A DNA stretch of 48,159 bases from Hellea sp. (lineage in GTDB: Bacteria; Pseudomonadota; Alphaproteobacteria; Caulobacterales; Maricaulaceae). Numbering within the stretch: position 1 is the stretch's first letter; every line of letters begins with the position of its first letter. The notes below the pieces were generated by a model. It was given only the letters and a program-made list of their open reading frames with translations. It had not been told where the DNA came from and made no database searches. The stretch lies in NCBI GenBank assembly GCA_028224375.1, contig JAOIVW010000022.1, positions 1 to 48,159 on the forward strand, given 5' to 3'. This document shows positions 1-7,677 of this stretch, piece by piece. The position numbers and the translations under genes were made by a program.

Positions 1-1150
1 GCTCTTCTTTCCGAGTGCCGGATTTGGTCACGTCAATCGCTGGGAAAATACGTTTATCCGCAACCTTACGGTCGAGCACGATTTCAGAGTTACCTGTCCC
101 TTTAAATTCTTCAAAGATAACTTCATCCATACGCGAGCCCGTATCAATCAAGGCTGTTGCGATAATTGTAAGGGAGCCGCCTTCTTCAATATTTCGCGCT
201 GCACCGAAGAAACGCTTTGGACGTTGGAGGGCATTGGCATCTACACCGCCTGTGAGGACTTTACCTGAACTTGGCACAACCGTGTTATAAGCCCGGCCCA
301 ATCGCGTAATCGAGTCGAGCAAAATAACAACGTCTTTTCCGTGCTCAGTTAAGCGCTTAGCTTTTTGAATGACCATTTCAGCGACTTGAACGTGGCGTGT
401 TGCCGGTTCATCAAATGTCGAGGAGACAACCTCACCTTTAACGCTGCGCTGCATATCTGTGACTTCTTCAGGACGTTCATCAATCAGAAGCACAAGCACA
501 TAACATTCAGGATGATTTTGCTCGATGGAATGCGCAATGTTTTGAAGCAGAACTGTTTTACCTGTCCGCGGCGGCGCAACGATTAGGGCCCGCTGGCCCT
601 TACCAATCGGGGCAACAATATCAATAATCCGGCCTGAAATATCTTTCAAAGTTGGATCTTCAATTTCCATTTTCATACGCTCATCAGGATAGAGCGGCGT
701 TAGGTTATCAAAGTGAGCTTTATTACGCGCTTGTTCGGGCGTGCCGAAATTCATGGACAGCACTTTACTCATTGAGAAGTAGCGCTCATTTTCCTGTGGA
801 GCGCGAATTTCACCAGAAACTGAATCGCCAGTGCGTAAACCTAATTTGCGAATTTTTTTCGTACTGACGTAAATATCATCAGGACCCGGTAAGTAATTGG
901 CTTCAGGGGCGCGCAGAAAGCCAAATCCGTCTTGGAGAACTTCCAAAACGCCGCCGCCGTGAATTTCAACTTCATCTTCGGCTAAGTCTTTAAGGACGGC
1001 GACGAAAATTTCTTGCTTACGCATAGAGCCGGCATTTTCAACGCCGACTTCTTCTGCAAATGTTATCAGCTCGGCAGGTTTGAGTTTTTTTAAGTCTTCG
1101 AGACTGATAGAGGTCATTCCCTCTAAATCTAATGTATTTATATCTGACAT
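1..1150 (-). CDS. rho: Transcription termination factor Rho (3' end cut by window edge)
   Basis: Rho is the hexameric RNA helicase/ATPase that terminates transcription at Rho-dependent sites. The reverse-strand frame from the ATG at 1150 is open to base 1, about 383 codons of a family that is usually near 420, so only the last ~35 residues are missing. Visible in order: an N-terminal Rho domain ([13 protein letters not shown]), the cold-shock RNA-binding fold ([22 protein letters not shown]), the P-loop (APPRTGKT), the Walker B segment ([16 protein letters not shown]), the Q-loop/R-loop region ([15 protein letters not shown]) and the arginine-finger region. It lies downstream of hemE-hemJ on the same strand with a ~127-bp leader, as in other alphaproteobacteria near the origin. 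The identification is certain. Regulation of the leader is unknown. Confidence 0.97.
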   Translation of the reverse strand, partial: MSDINTLDLEGMTSISLEDLKKLKPAELITFAEEVGVENAGSMRKQEIFVAVLKDLAEDEVEIHGGGVLEVLQDGFGFLRAPEANYLPGPDDIYVSTKKIRKLGLRTGDSVSGEIRAPQENERYFSMSKVLSMNFGTPEQARNKAHFDNLTPLYPDERMKMEIEDPTLKDISGRIIDIVAPIGKGQRALIVAPPRTGKTVLLQNIAHSIEQNHPECYVLVLLIDERPEEVTDMQRSVKGEVVSSTFDEPATRHVQVAEMVIQKAKRLTEHGKDVVILLDSITRLGRAYNTVVPSSGKVLTGGVDANALQRPKRFFGAARNIEEGGSLTIIATALIDTGSRMDEVIFEEFKGTGNSEIVLDRKVADKRIFPAIDVTKSGTRKEE

Positions 1151-1277
1151 GGTATTTCTCTTTGGGGGGAATAAATCTCTTCGAGCTTCTCTGTAAGCTA
1201 ATATATGGAAGAGGCGCGGCAGGACTGCCGTCTTATGCTCTTGCCTTTATCCCTGAAACTTAATGTCGTCAAGTCAA

Positions 1278-1709
1278 TTAGAACGGTTTTACAATCGCCA
1301 TAATGACAATGATAATCGTAAATATTGCCGGTATCTCGTTGATACGGCGGAAAAACTTTTCAGATTTCGGTCTTTGACCATCCGCAAATAATTTTCGCTG
1401 TTTAGATAGAAAGACATGGTAACCCATTAAGGCGAATACAAAGACCAATTTTATCGGAAGCCAAAAACTACTCGTCAGATTTGGAGCATTATATCCGAAC
1501 AATAATATCAGCCCTAAAATGAAAGACACCATCATAGCCGGGTTCATAATGATGCGCATAAGCTTTTCAGCCGCTTCTATCATTTTGGCCTCTAACTCAC
1601 CGCCAGGCTTTGACGCGCTGTGATACACAAAGAGCCGCGGCAGATATAACAGGCCAGCCATCCAGAATATAACGGCAATCAGATGTAAAGCTTTAAACCA
1701 CTCATACAT
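1278..1709 (-). CDS. hemJ: Protoporphyrinogen oxidase HemJ
   Basis: HemJ is the membrane protein that oxidises protoporphyrinogen IX to protoporphyrin IX, the penultimate step of heme synthesis, in bacteria lacking HemG or HemY. The 143-residue product is all membrane helices, the usual family size. It starts MYEWFKALHLIAVIFWMAGL, carrying the conserved His near residue 9 and the WMAGLLYLPRLFVYH block of the family, with a later PKSEKFFRRINEIPAIFTI segment. The start codon overlaps the hemE stop by 8 bases, so the two are probably co-transcribed and co-translated. A hemH gene, often found in this cluster in relatives, is not present here. Confidence 0.93.
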   Translation of the reverse strand: MYEWFKALHLIAVIFWMAGLLYLPRLFVYHSASKPGGELEAKMIEAAEKLMRIIMNPAMMVSFILGLILLFGYNAPNLTSSFWLPIKLVFVFALMGYHVFLSKQRKLFADGQRPKSEKFFRRINEIPAIFTIIIVIMAIVKPF

Positions 1710-2738
1710 AATCTCCGTCTCCTGTTCTTATATGGTTGATGACCGCATGAACATTTTCAATTTTAACGTCTGGTGAAACGCCGTGTCCAAGATTGAAAAT
1801 ATGGGGCCCTTTAGCTGTATCTAGCACAGTTTGAACCGCAACCTTTAAGACATCGCCCCCTATGCGCAGCGCGAGAGGATCTAAATTTCCTTGGTAAGGC
1901 ATTTTATTGGGCAGAGCCTCTCGAAAAGCTTGCATTGGAACATCTGTTCCCCCGGCTATGGCTGTTATCCCAGTTTGTTCTGCATAACGGATTGCATTTA
2001 AACCTGCCCCGCGCGGGAAGCCTATAATCGGTTTTTTAATGCCTGCCGCGCGAACGCGTTTTATAATATCAACCGTAGGCGTAATCACAAGACGTTCAAA
2101 GAGATCAGGAGATAAGCCTTCAGCCCAGCTTTCAAATATCTTTAAGACATCAGCCCCAGCCTTAGCTTGCGCAATTAGGTATTCTGCACTGGAGACTGAT
2201 AAGGCTTTTAAAAGGTCATCCATTGCTGATGGGTTCTGATAAGCAAAACGTTTAGCCACTTCTTTTGTTGGGCTGCCTTGCCCTTCAATCATGTAAGTCG
2301 CGACGGTCCAGGGCCCCCCCCGCAAAAACCGATAAGTGCTTTTGAGAAATCCAATTCAGCGCGAACTTTTGAAACAGTCTCATAAACTGATGAAACTCTA
2401 TCTGCAGCCCCTTCAATAGTCAGTTTGGAAATATCTGAGACTGAGATGGGATCGAGCTGCGGGCCCTTTCCTTTTACAAATCTGACATCTCGTCCGAGCC
2501 CTATAGGAATGAGCAATATATCAGCAAATAATATAGCGGCATCCATATCATAACGCCTGACAGGCTGTAATGTCACTTCAGCGGCTTTATCTGGCGTGAA
2601 ACAAAAATCGATAAAATCTTTAGCTGTCGCTCTGATCTTTAAATATTCAGGGAGATGGCGTCCGGCTTGGCGCATCATCCATATGGGCGGGACATCAAGT
2701 CTTTGTCCGCTTAGCACTTTTAAAATATCGGGGGTCAA
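1702..2738 (-). CDS. hemE: Uroporphyrinogen decarboxylase HemE, reading frame interrupted at a G8 run
   Basis: HemE decarboxylates the four acetate side chains of uroporphyrinogen III to give coproporphyrinogen III in the cytoplasm. The N-terminal part (from the TTG at 2738) shows the signature PPIWMMRQAGRHLPEY and the FADILLIP block. The C-terminal part shows PWTVATYMIEGQGS and IFNLGHGVSP. The two parts lie in different frames. The break is at a run of eight G on the coding strand (bases 2314-2321), where the family expects GFCG-x-PWT. Six G (or nine) would restore one ~345-residue protein. An in-frame stop sits six bases upstream of the TTG, so no longer N-terminus is possible in that frame. 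Because hemE is normally essential, a sequencing error is the simplest reading. A real mutation cannot be excluded. Confidence 0.9.
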
Positions 2739-2831
2739 GATTTATGCACCATGTTACGCTCTATTCTTCTTTTCTCTTATATATAAAATATAAGGAGTGA
2801 TAGTATTAGAGATGTGACAATGTGGACGGCG

Positions 2832-2846
2832 TTAAGACTTTAGTAA
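2832..2846. promoter_or_regulatory. CtrA-like binding site in the origin region
   Basis: TTAA at 2832-2835, a 7-base spacer, then GTAA at 2843-2846 fits the CtrA consensus TTAA-N7-TTAA with one mismatch. In Caulobacter, CtrA binding at the origin represses replication initiation. Only one such site stands out, and a TTAA pair in AT-rich DNA can arise by chance. Confidence 0.45.
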
Positions 2847-2970
2847 CCAATCTTAATATTAAGCGTAAATCATGGAATTGTTCTCAAATGTATAAACTTA
2901 AATTTATCATACGCTGGCTTGTATAAAACTATAACCATCTAAATTTTCTATCTTTTTCACTAGATTGATA

Positions 2971-2979
2971 TGTGAATAA
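2971..2979 (-). promoter_or_regulatory. DnaA box (perfect TTATTCACA, reverse strand)
   Basis: TGTGAATAA on the forward strand equals TTATTCACA on the reverse strand, a full match to TTATNCACA. A one-mismatch neighbour in the same orientation follows at 2983-2991, with start points 12 bases apart. Confidence 0.75.
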
Positions 2980-3003
2980 AAATGTGGGTAAGACTTACTC
3001 ACA

Positions 3004-3012
3004 TTATTCACA
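3004..3012 (+). promoter_or_regulatory. DnaA box (perfect TTATTCACA)
   Basis: A full match to TTATNCACA on the forward strand, 24 bases to the right of the inverted perfect box. The two face each other inside the hemE-ppsR intergenic region. Confidence 0.75.
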
Positions 3013-3145
3013 GGATTAATATTTACAGTGTTAACGCTGGGAAAGTTTTGTGGATGGCCTGAAAACAACTCAAGGGATTCACAAGAGAGCGTCTTATGTC
3101 AGACTATGTGTGGACAAATTTGCATAAGCCGCTCTACAAAGGCTT

Positions 3146-3988
3146 ATGAGAGAGCTTAACAAAAATATCGCGATATACTTTCATGTTCACCTTGTGTCTG
3201 ACTCAACGGGCGAAACATTGGTTGCGATGATGAAAGCGTCAACGGCGCAATTTCGTAATGCGACGGCTCTGGAACATTTGCACGCTTTGGTCAGATCAGA
3301 ACCTCAGATGCAAAAAACTCTGACTGATATTGAAGCTAAACCTGGTGTTGTACTTTATACATTGGTGAATGAAGACCGCCGTAAAATGCTAGAAAGTCAT
3401 TGCGCCAAACTTAATATTCCAGCGATTTCAATTCTAGACCCTACATTGTCGATGTTAGGGCGATATCTCGGCTCTGCTATGATCAGTGAAGTTGGGGCTC
3501 AGCGCACATTGGATGCTGAATATTATAATCGTATTGAAGCTCTGGATTTTGCTATGGCGCATGATGATGGGCAGAATGTGACAGGCCTTGAGAGAGCTCA
3601 AATTATATTACTTGGTATTAGCCGAACTTCTAAAACGCCGACATGTATATATCTCGCTAATCGAGGGTATAAAGCCGGGAATATACCGCTTGTGCCCAAT
3701 GCCCCCCTACCCACTATTTTGGACGGTTTTACAAAGCCTTTTATTGTAGGTCTGGTAGCCTCTCCTGACCGTATTGTTCAAATTCGAGAACAGCGCCTAA
3801 TGGGACTTAAACAAAACGCGCAAACCGATTATATTGATGAAGACCGTGTACGGGATGAAATGCGCGAAGCTAAACGTATGTTTGTCCGCAAGGGATATAA
3901 AGTTATAGATGTGACTCGAAAGTCGATTGAGGAAACATCGGCGCAAATCATCAACGCCTATCAATTGGCCAATAAGGTAGATGTATGA
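3146..3988 (+). CDS. ppsR: Pyruvate,phosphate dikinase/PEP synthase regulatory protein (DUF299 kinase-pyrophosphorylase)
   Basis: This family phosphorylates, and by pyrophosphorolysis dephosphorylates, a Thr of pyruvate phosphate dikinase or PEP synthase, switching the enzyme off and on. The product is 280 residues, the family norm. It shows the N-terminal HLVSDSTGETL motif and, near residue 150, the P-loop-like GISRTSKTPTCIYLANRG that defines the family. The first ~12 residues before the HVHLVSDSTG block are longer than in many homologues, so translation could begin slightly later, but no better start codon is visible. Its stop overlaps the start of maf, opening a tight maf-aroE-coaE-dnaQ run. 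The gene directly right of the origin in this clade is typically this one. Confidence 0.93.
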   Translation: MRELNKNIAIYFHVHLVSDSTGETLVAMMKASTAQFRNATALEHLHALVRSEPQMQKTLTDIEAKPGVVLYTLVNEDRRKMLESHCAKLNIPAISILDPTLSMLGRYLGSAMISEVGAQRTLDAEYYNRIEALDFAMAHDDGQNVTGLERAQIILLGISRTSKTPTCIYLANRGYKAGNIPLVPNAPLPTILDGFTKPFIVGLVASPDRIVQIREQRLMGLKQNAQTDYIDEDRVRDEMREAKRMFVRKGYKVIDVTRKSIEETSAQIINAYQLANKVDV

Positions 3989-4575
3989 GAGTCATATTAG
4001 CTTCAGGTAGTGCCATTAGGCGCAAGCTCATGACAGATGCTGGGCTTGAGTTTGGGGTCATTTCTAAACCTGTCGATGAAGGGGCTATCAAAGAGGCTAT
4101 GCTTTCAGAGAATGCGCGGTTCAGAGATATTGCAGATGCCCTTGCTGAAGCGAAAGCTATGCGCGTAAGCCTCATGGAGCCAGGTTTAGTTATTGGCGCT
4201 GATCAAATTATGGTCATGGATGATAAGCTTTTTGATAAACCAGAAAATATCGAAGAGGCTCGAGAACGGCTCAAACTTATGCGCGGCAAAACGCATTTTC
4301 TAATTGGGGCTGTCGTGATGTGTGAAGGGGGCGTTCCTGTTTGGCGTCATATCGCCAGAACAAAACTTACAATGCGAAAGTTTTCAGATGAGTTTCTTGA
4401 AGATTACCTCCTCAAAGAAGGTGAGCTTGTGACTAAATCTGTCGGCGCTTACCGATTTGAAGGGCTAGGCGCTCAACTTTTTTCTAAGGTTGAGGGAGAC
4501 TTCTTTTCAATATTAGGATTATCTCTTTTGCCTGTTATGGATTATTTACGCACACGGGGAGCGATTGCCTCATGA
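3985..4575 (+). CDS. maf: Maf-family nucleotide pyrophosphatase
   Basis: Maf proteins hydrolyse non-canonical or canonical nucleoside triphosphates to monophosphates, as house-cleaning or division-linked enzymes. The 196-residue product begins with the family signature VILASGSAIRRKLMTDAG (variant of ILASxSPRRxxLL). It carries the catalytic Asp region VIGADQIMVMDDK and the LMRGKTHFLIGAVVM segment. The usual SPRR is here SAIRR, a mild variant. It overlaps ppsR by 4 bases and aroE by 4 bases. Which Maf subfamily (dTTP/UTP or m7GTP) cannot be decided from the motifs seen. Confidence 0.88.
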   Translation: MRVILASGSAIRRKLMTDAGLEFGVISKPVDEGAIKEAMLSENARFRDIADALAEAKAMRVSLMEPGLVIGADQIMVMDDKLFDKPENIEEARERLKLMRGKTHFLIGAVVMCEGGVPVWRHIARTKLTMRKFSDEFLEDYLLKEGELVTKSVGAYRFEGLGAQLFSKVEGDFFSILGLSLLPVMDYLRTRGAIAS

Positions 4576-5420
4576 GCGAAGTTGTTAAATTAGCAGGTGT
4601 CTGTGGGTGGCCCATTCACCAATCTCTGTCTCCGGTCCTTCATAATTTTTGGCTACGAGAACTAAGCTTGTCCGGGGCTTATGTTCATTTTGCTGTCAGG
4701 CCAGATGAAGCTTTACGAGCCTTTAAAAGTTTGAAGCAGACCTCTATTTCTGGTGTGAACGTCACTATGCCGCTAAAGACAATAGCTTTTGAAGCGGCGG
4801 ATGAAAGAAGCCCTGATGCTTTAAAATTAGGGGTTTCTAACTGTCTTTATAAAAAAGAGGGTAAGCTTATTGCGCATAATACGGATCTAGAAGGATTTGC
4901 GGCGCCGCTTATAAAAACAATGGGCGGGAAAGCTCTATCTGAAACATCCGCCCTTATAATTGGGACAGGCGGAGCCTCACGCGCAGTTATTGGGGCGTTA
5001 TTAGCGCTAAACATTCCCGAAATTCGCATTACGGGCCGTACGGATAGCAAGGCAGAAGACCTTGTGAGCATGGTCAATGTTCCAAGTTTTTATGCCGTAC
5101 CGTGGGAGCATAGGAATGTTGCGGTTGCGAGTGCAGGCTTAATTATCAACGCAACATCAGCCGGTATGGCGGGCAAAGCTGAGCTTGATATTGATATTAG
5201 TAAAGCCAAGCCTGGTACATTTGTTTATGATTTGATTTATACGCCGCGCGAAACAAAATTACTTAAAGACGCGAATCAAGCCGAGTGCCAAACTTTAGGG
5301 GGACTTCAAATGCTAATCGCGCAGGCTAGACCGTCCTTTAAATTATTCTATGGCCATGAAGCGCCTACTCTACCTGACCCCAGCGAAATGTTACATAAAG
5401 CTTTGAAAGACGCGCGGTGA
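4572..5420 (+). CDS. aroE: Shikimate dehydrogenase
   Basis: AroE reduces 3-dehydroshikimate to shikimate with NADPH in the chorismate pathway. The 282-residue protein has the substrate domain signature WPIHQSLSPVLHN near residue 13, the catalytic Lys in NVTMPLK near residue 67, the NTDLEGF block, the glycine-rich NADP loop IIGTGGASRAV near residue 130, NATSAGM, and DLIYTPRETKLL. All key residues are present. ATGA overlaps with the genes on both sides suggest one operon from ppsR or maf through coaE. Confidence 0.95.
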   Translation: MSEVVKLAGVCGWPIHQSLSPVLHNFWLRELSLSGAYVHFAVRPDEALRAFKSLKQTSISGVNVTMPLKTIAFEAADERSPDALKLGVSNCLYKKEGKLIAHNTDLEGFAAPLIKTMGGKALSETSALIIGTGGASRAVIGALLALNIPEIRITGRTDSKAEDLVSMVNVPSFYAVPWEHRNVAVASAGLIINATSAGMAGKAELDIDISKAKPGTFVYDLIYTPRETKLLKDANQAECQTLGGLQMLIAQARPSFKLFYGHEAPTLPDPSEMLHKALKDAR

Positions 5421-6004
5421 TTATTCTTGGCCTGACAGGCTCCATCGGAATGGGTAAGTCGACAACGGCTCAAATGTTTCGTGATGAAGGCTGCCCTGTT
5501 TTTGATGCTGATGCGGCTGTCCACTCGCTATATGCAAAAGGCGGGAAAGCCGTTCCTATTATCAAAGCGGTTTTTCCAGATGCCATTAAAGACGGCGCTG
5601 TAGATCGCGCCGTTCTGGGTCAGCATATGCGGGCCGATCCGATTGACCTCAAAGTCCTTGAGAGTTTTATTCACCCTCTTGTCAGCGAGTCTCGCGAGGT
5701 TTTTTTTAAAAATCATAAAGACGCAGATATTGTCGTCATGGATATTCCGCTTCTCATTGAAACCGGGCTTGATAAGGCTGTTCACCACGTTGTTGTTGTG
5801 ACGGCGCCCTTTAAAGTTCAGCGCGAGCGTGTCTTGGCAAGAGAGGGCATGTCAGTGGACTTATTTGACTCCCTACTCTCGCGGCAAACGCCTGATCAAG
5901 AAAAACGCAAGCGAGCTGATTTTTTGATTTTTACCGATAAGGGACTGGAAAATGCGCGCGAACAGGTGCAGAAAATATTACGGGAATTGCGATTAAAGAC
6001 TTAG
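5417..6004 (+). CDS. coaE: Dephospho-CoA kinase
   Basis: CoaE phosphorylates the ribose 3'-OH of dephospho-CoA, the last step of coenzyme A synthesis. The 195-residue protein opens with ILGLTGSIGMGKSTTAQMF (P-loop GSIGMGKST). It continues with the DADAAVHSLY substrate segment, DIPLLIETGLD, and the lid region QRERVLAREGMS, all as expected for the family. It starts inside the aroE stop region (4-base overlap). dnaQ follows 9 bases later. Confidence 0.94.
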   Translation: MIILGLTGSIGMGKSTTAQMFRDEGCPVFDADAAVHSLYAKGGKAVPIIKAVFPDAIKDGAVDRAVLGQHMRADPIDLKVLESFIHPLVSESREVFFKNHKDADIVVMDIPLLIETGLDKAVHHVVVVTAPFKVQRERVLAREGMSVDLFDSLLSRQTPDQEKRKRADFLIFTDKGLENAREQVQKILRELRLKT

Positions 6005-6013
6005 GGAATTGTC

Positions 6014-6724
6014 ATGGATGGTGTGCGGGAAATCTGTTTTGATACAGAGACAACGGGCTTTAATGCACGCGGCGATGACCGTATTACCGAGATTGGCTGT
6101 ATTGAGCTGATTGATATGTTGCCGACTGGGCGCGAATTTCATGCGCTTATTGATCCGCAGCGCGATATCCCTGAAAAAGTCACTGAACTGACAGGACATA
6201 CGCTGGAAAATTTAAGAGAGCGCGGCGCTACAGTTTTTAAAGATCAGGCTCAAGCTTTTTTGGAATTTATCGGCGATAGTCAGCTTGTCGCGCATAATGC
6301 CGATTTTGACCGCGGCTTTATTAATGCAGAACTGGACCGTGCAGGTTTTGAAGAAATACCAACTAAGCGCTTCACGGATACGCTTCAAATAGCACGTGAA
6401 AAATTCCCAGGCTCACCCGCCTCGCTTGATGCTCTGTGTAAACGTTTTGGTGTGTCTCTTGCCTCTCGAGATAAGCACGGCGCGATTATCGACTCTATAT
6501 TATTGGCCGAAGTTTATTTGCAGCTTAAGGGCGGCCGGATGCATAAATTGGGATTAGAGCCTGAGTTAAATAAAGAGGTAGAGTCTATTCTCGTGCCAGT
6601 GGCCAAAGCGCGCCCGACGCCTTTAACTAAATTATCCAGCCAAGAAGAACGCACGGCCCATAAGGACTTTATTGAGGCCATGGGAGACGATATGGTGTGG
6701 AATAAATATTGGCGCCGCGCTTAG
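6014..6724 (+). CDS. dnaQ: DNA polymerase III epsilon subunit (3'-5' proofreading exonuclease)
   Basis: This is the proofreading subunit of the replicative polymerase, a DEDDh exonuclease. ExoI is visible as CFDTETTGFNARGDDRITEIGCIE, ExoII as LVAHNADFDRGFINAEL, and ExoIII around HGAIIDSILLAEVYLQL with the catalytic His of the DEDDh type. The length, 236 residues, is normal for alphaproteobacterial DnaQ. The C-terminal tail (positions ~185-236) presumably binds the alpha subunit. It is the last gene of the ppsR-dnaQ run and converges on the lipoprotein gene at 6728 with only three bases between stop codons. Confidence 0.94.
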   Translation: MDGVREICFDTETTGFNARGDDRITEIGCIELIDMLPTGREFHALIDPQRDIPEKVTELTGHTLENLRERGATVFKDQAQAFLEFIGDSQLVAHNADFDRGFINAELDRAGFEEIPTKRFTDTLQIAREKFPGSPASLDALCKRFGVSLASRDKHGAIIDSILLAEVYLQLKGGRMHKLGLEPELNKEVESILVPVAKARPTPLTKLSSQEERTAHKDFIEAMGDDMVWNKYWRRA

Positions 6725-6727
6725 ACT

Positions 6728-7630
6728 CTAAAGGCTCTTCAAACAATTTTCCAAAGCAGATTTATTATCCTTGGTTAAGCCTGCAATGGGTTTGTGATCA
6801 AAGGCATCATCAGTAACAAGGAGGTCGGCTGCGTCTGCGGCATTCGCATTCCACTGCTTACGGATACGGCCAAGTACGGGAATGTCTTTTTCGCGCAGAC
6901 TTTCAATTAAGCCATCATTATCGACATTATAACCCACCCACGCTGCGACTTGATTTTTCTTATAACGGGTTTGGCCTAAGGCCTCATTAGAGCCAATGGA
7001 GAGCATCATATCGGGGGCTAAATTTGCGAGCTTTTTTGATTGCCCTACATTATAGGATATTAATATGACGTCGTCGCTCATATCGTGCTTTCGAATGAGA
7101 CCGAGAACGGTTTCATATTTGGCGCTGCTTTTAAAATCGATTTCAAGATAGATTTTACCCTTAGCGGCCATGAGGTAATCCTCGAACTTTACAGGGCGAT
7201 CAGCGCTAAGCTTTCCTTTAGTGTCATTTAAAAGAATTTTCTCTGCGTCCTTCCATGTGGAAGAAGCGATAGGGCCCCTACCTGTTGATTTCTCTTCCCA
7301 AACACCGTCGTGATAGAGAATGTGAGTGCCGTCTTTCAGGCCAGCGACATCGACTTCACTGACGAGATAACCTTTCTCCAATAACGCTTTCAGCGCGCTC
7401 ATGGAGTTTTCAGGATAAATCGTGTTTTCCGCTGTTCCGCGATGCGCTGCAATTAATGCGGCTTCTTGGGGCAAGCAAGAGAGGTAATCCACTAGAGGCG
7501 GCAGTGTAACGTCAGCTTCAGCCTTTGTTGTCTGAACAGGTTTGGAATTGACATCGATGTCAGTTTGCGAGCTACAAGCGCAGAGCATCAGGGCTAAGGT
7601 AAGGCCTAAAGGACGGGCAATATTTCGCAT
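6728..7630 (-). CDS. Glycerophosphodiester phosphodiesterase-family lipoprotein
   Basis: The family hydrolyses glycerophosphodiesters to glycerol-3-phosphate and an alcohol. The 300-residue product begins with a lipoprotein signal peptide (MRNIARPLGLTLALMLCAC, lipidated Cys about residue 19). The catalytic domain shows AHRGTAENTIYPENS, EVDVAGLKDG and LYHDGVWE, matching the family HRG..EN, E.D and HD elements, then YLEIDFK with the second metal Glu/Asp. It is probably anchored in the envelope. It is transcribed away from mnmE and converges with dnaQ. The substrate is not deducible. Confidence 0.85.
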   Translation of the reverse strand: MRNIARPLGLTLALMLCACSSQTDIDVNSKPVQTTKAEADVTLPPLVDYLSCLPQEAALIAAHRGTAENTIYPENSMSALKALLEKGYLVSEVDVAGLKDGTHILYHDGVWEEKSTGRGPIASSTWKDAEKILLNDTKGKLSADRPVKFEDYLMAAKGKIYLEIDFKSSAKYETVLGLIRKHDMSDDVILISYNVGQSKKLANLAPDMMLSIGSNEALGQTRYKKNQVAAWVGYNVDNDGLIESLREKDIPVLGRIRKQWNANAADAADLLVTDDAFDHKPIAGLTKDNKSALENCLKSL

Positions 7631-7677
7631 AGCAAAGTCTTTCTTATTGTCTCGCCTCCCTATAGAAGCCCGAAGCT

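Larger units (their letters stand above)
2742..3145. other. Probable chromosomal replication origin (oriC/Cori)
   Basis: This ~400-bp gene-free stretch between hemE and ppsR is the position of the origin in Caulobacter and many other alphaproteobacteria. It is clearly AT-rich, with a TA-rich run near 2775-2795. It contains two perfect DnaA boxes in opposite orientation (2971-2979 and 3004-3012), near-boxes at 2983-2991 (TTACCCACA on the reverse strand) and 3109-3117 (TTGTCCACA, reverse strand), looser candidates at 3049-3057 and 3075-3083, and a CtrA-like site at 2832-2846. The parS cluster 5.6-8 kb away agrees. The call rests on synteny plus these motifs. No GC-skew calculation was made. Confidence 0.85.

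Noticed and set aside
1217..1230. Hairpin CGGCAG/CTGCCG in the rho leader
   Set aside because: Short stem with no T-run. It could be a leader structure, but nothing supports a terminator or riboswitch.
2750..2752. An ATG upstream of hemE as an alternative start
   Set aside because: It is out of frame with HemE and meets a TGA after five codons, so the TTG at 2738 is kept as start.
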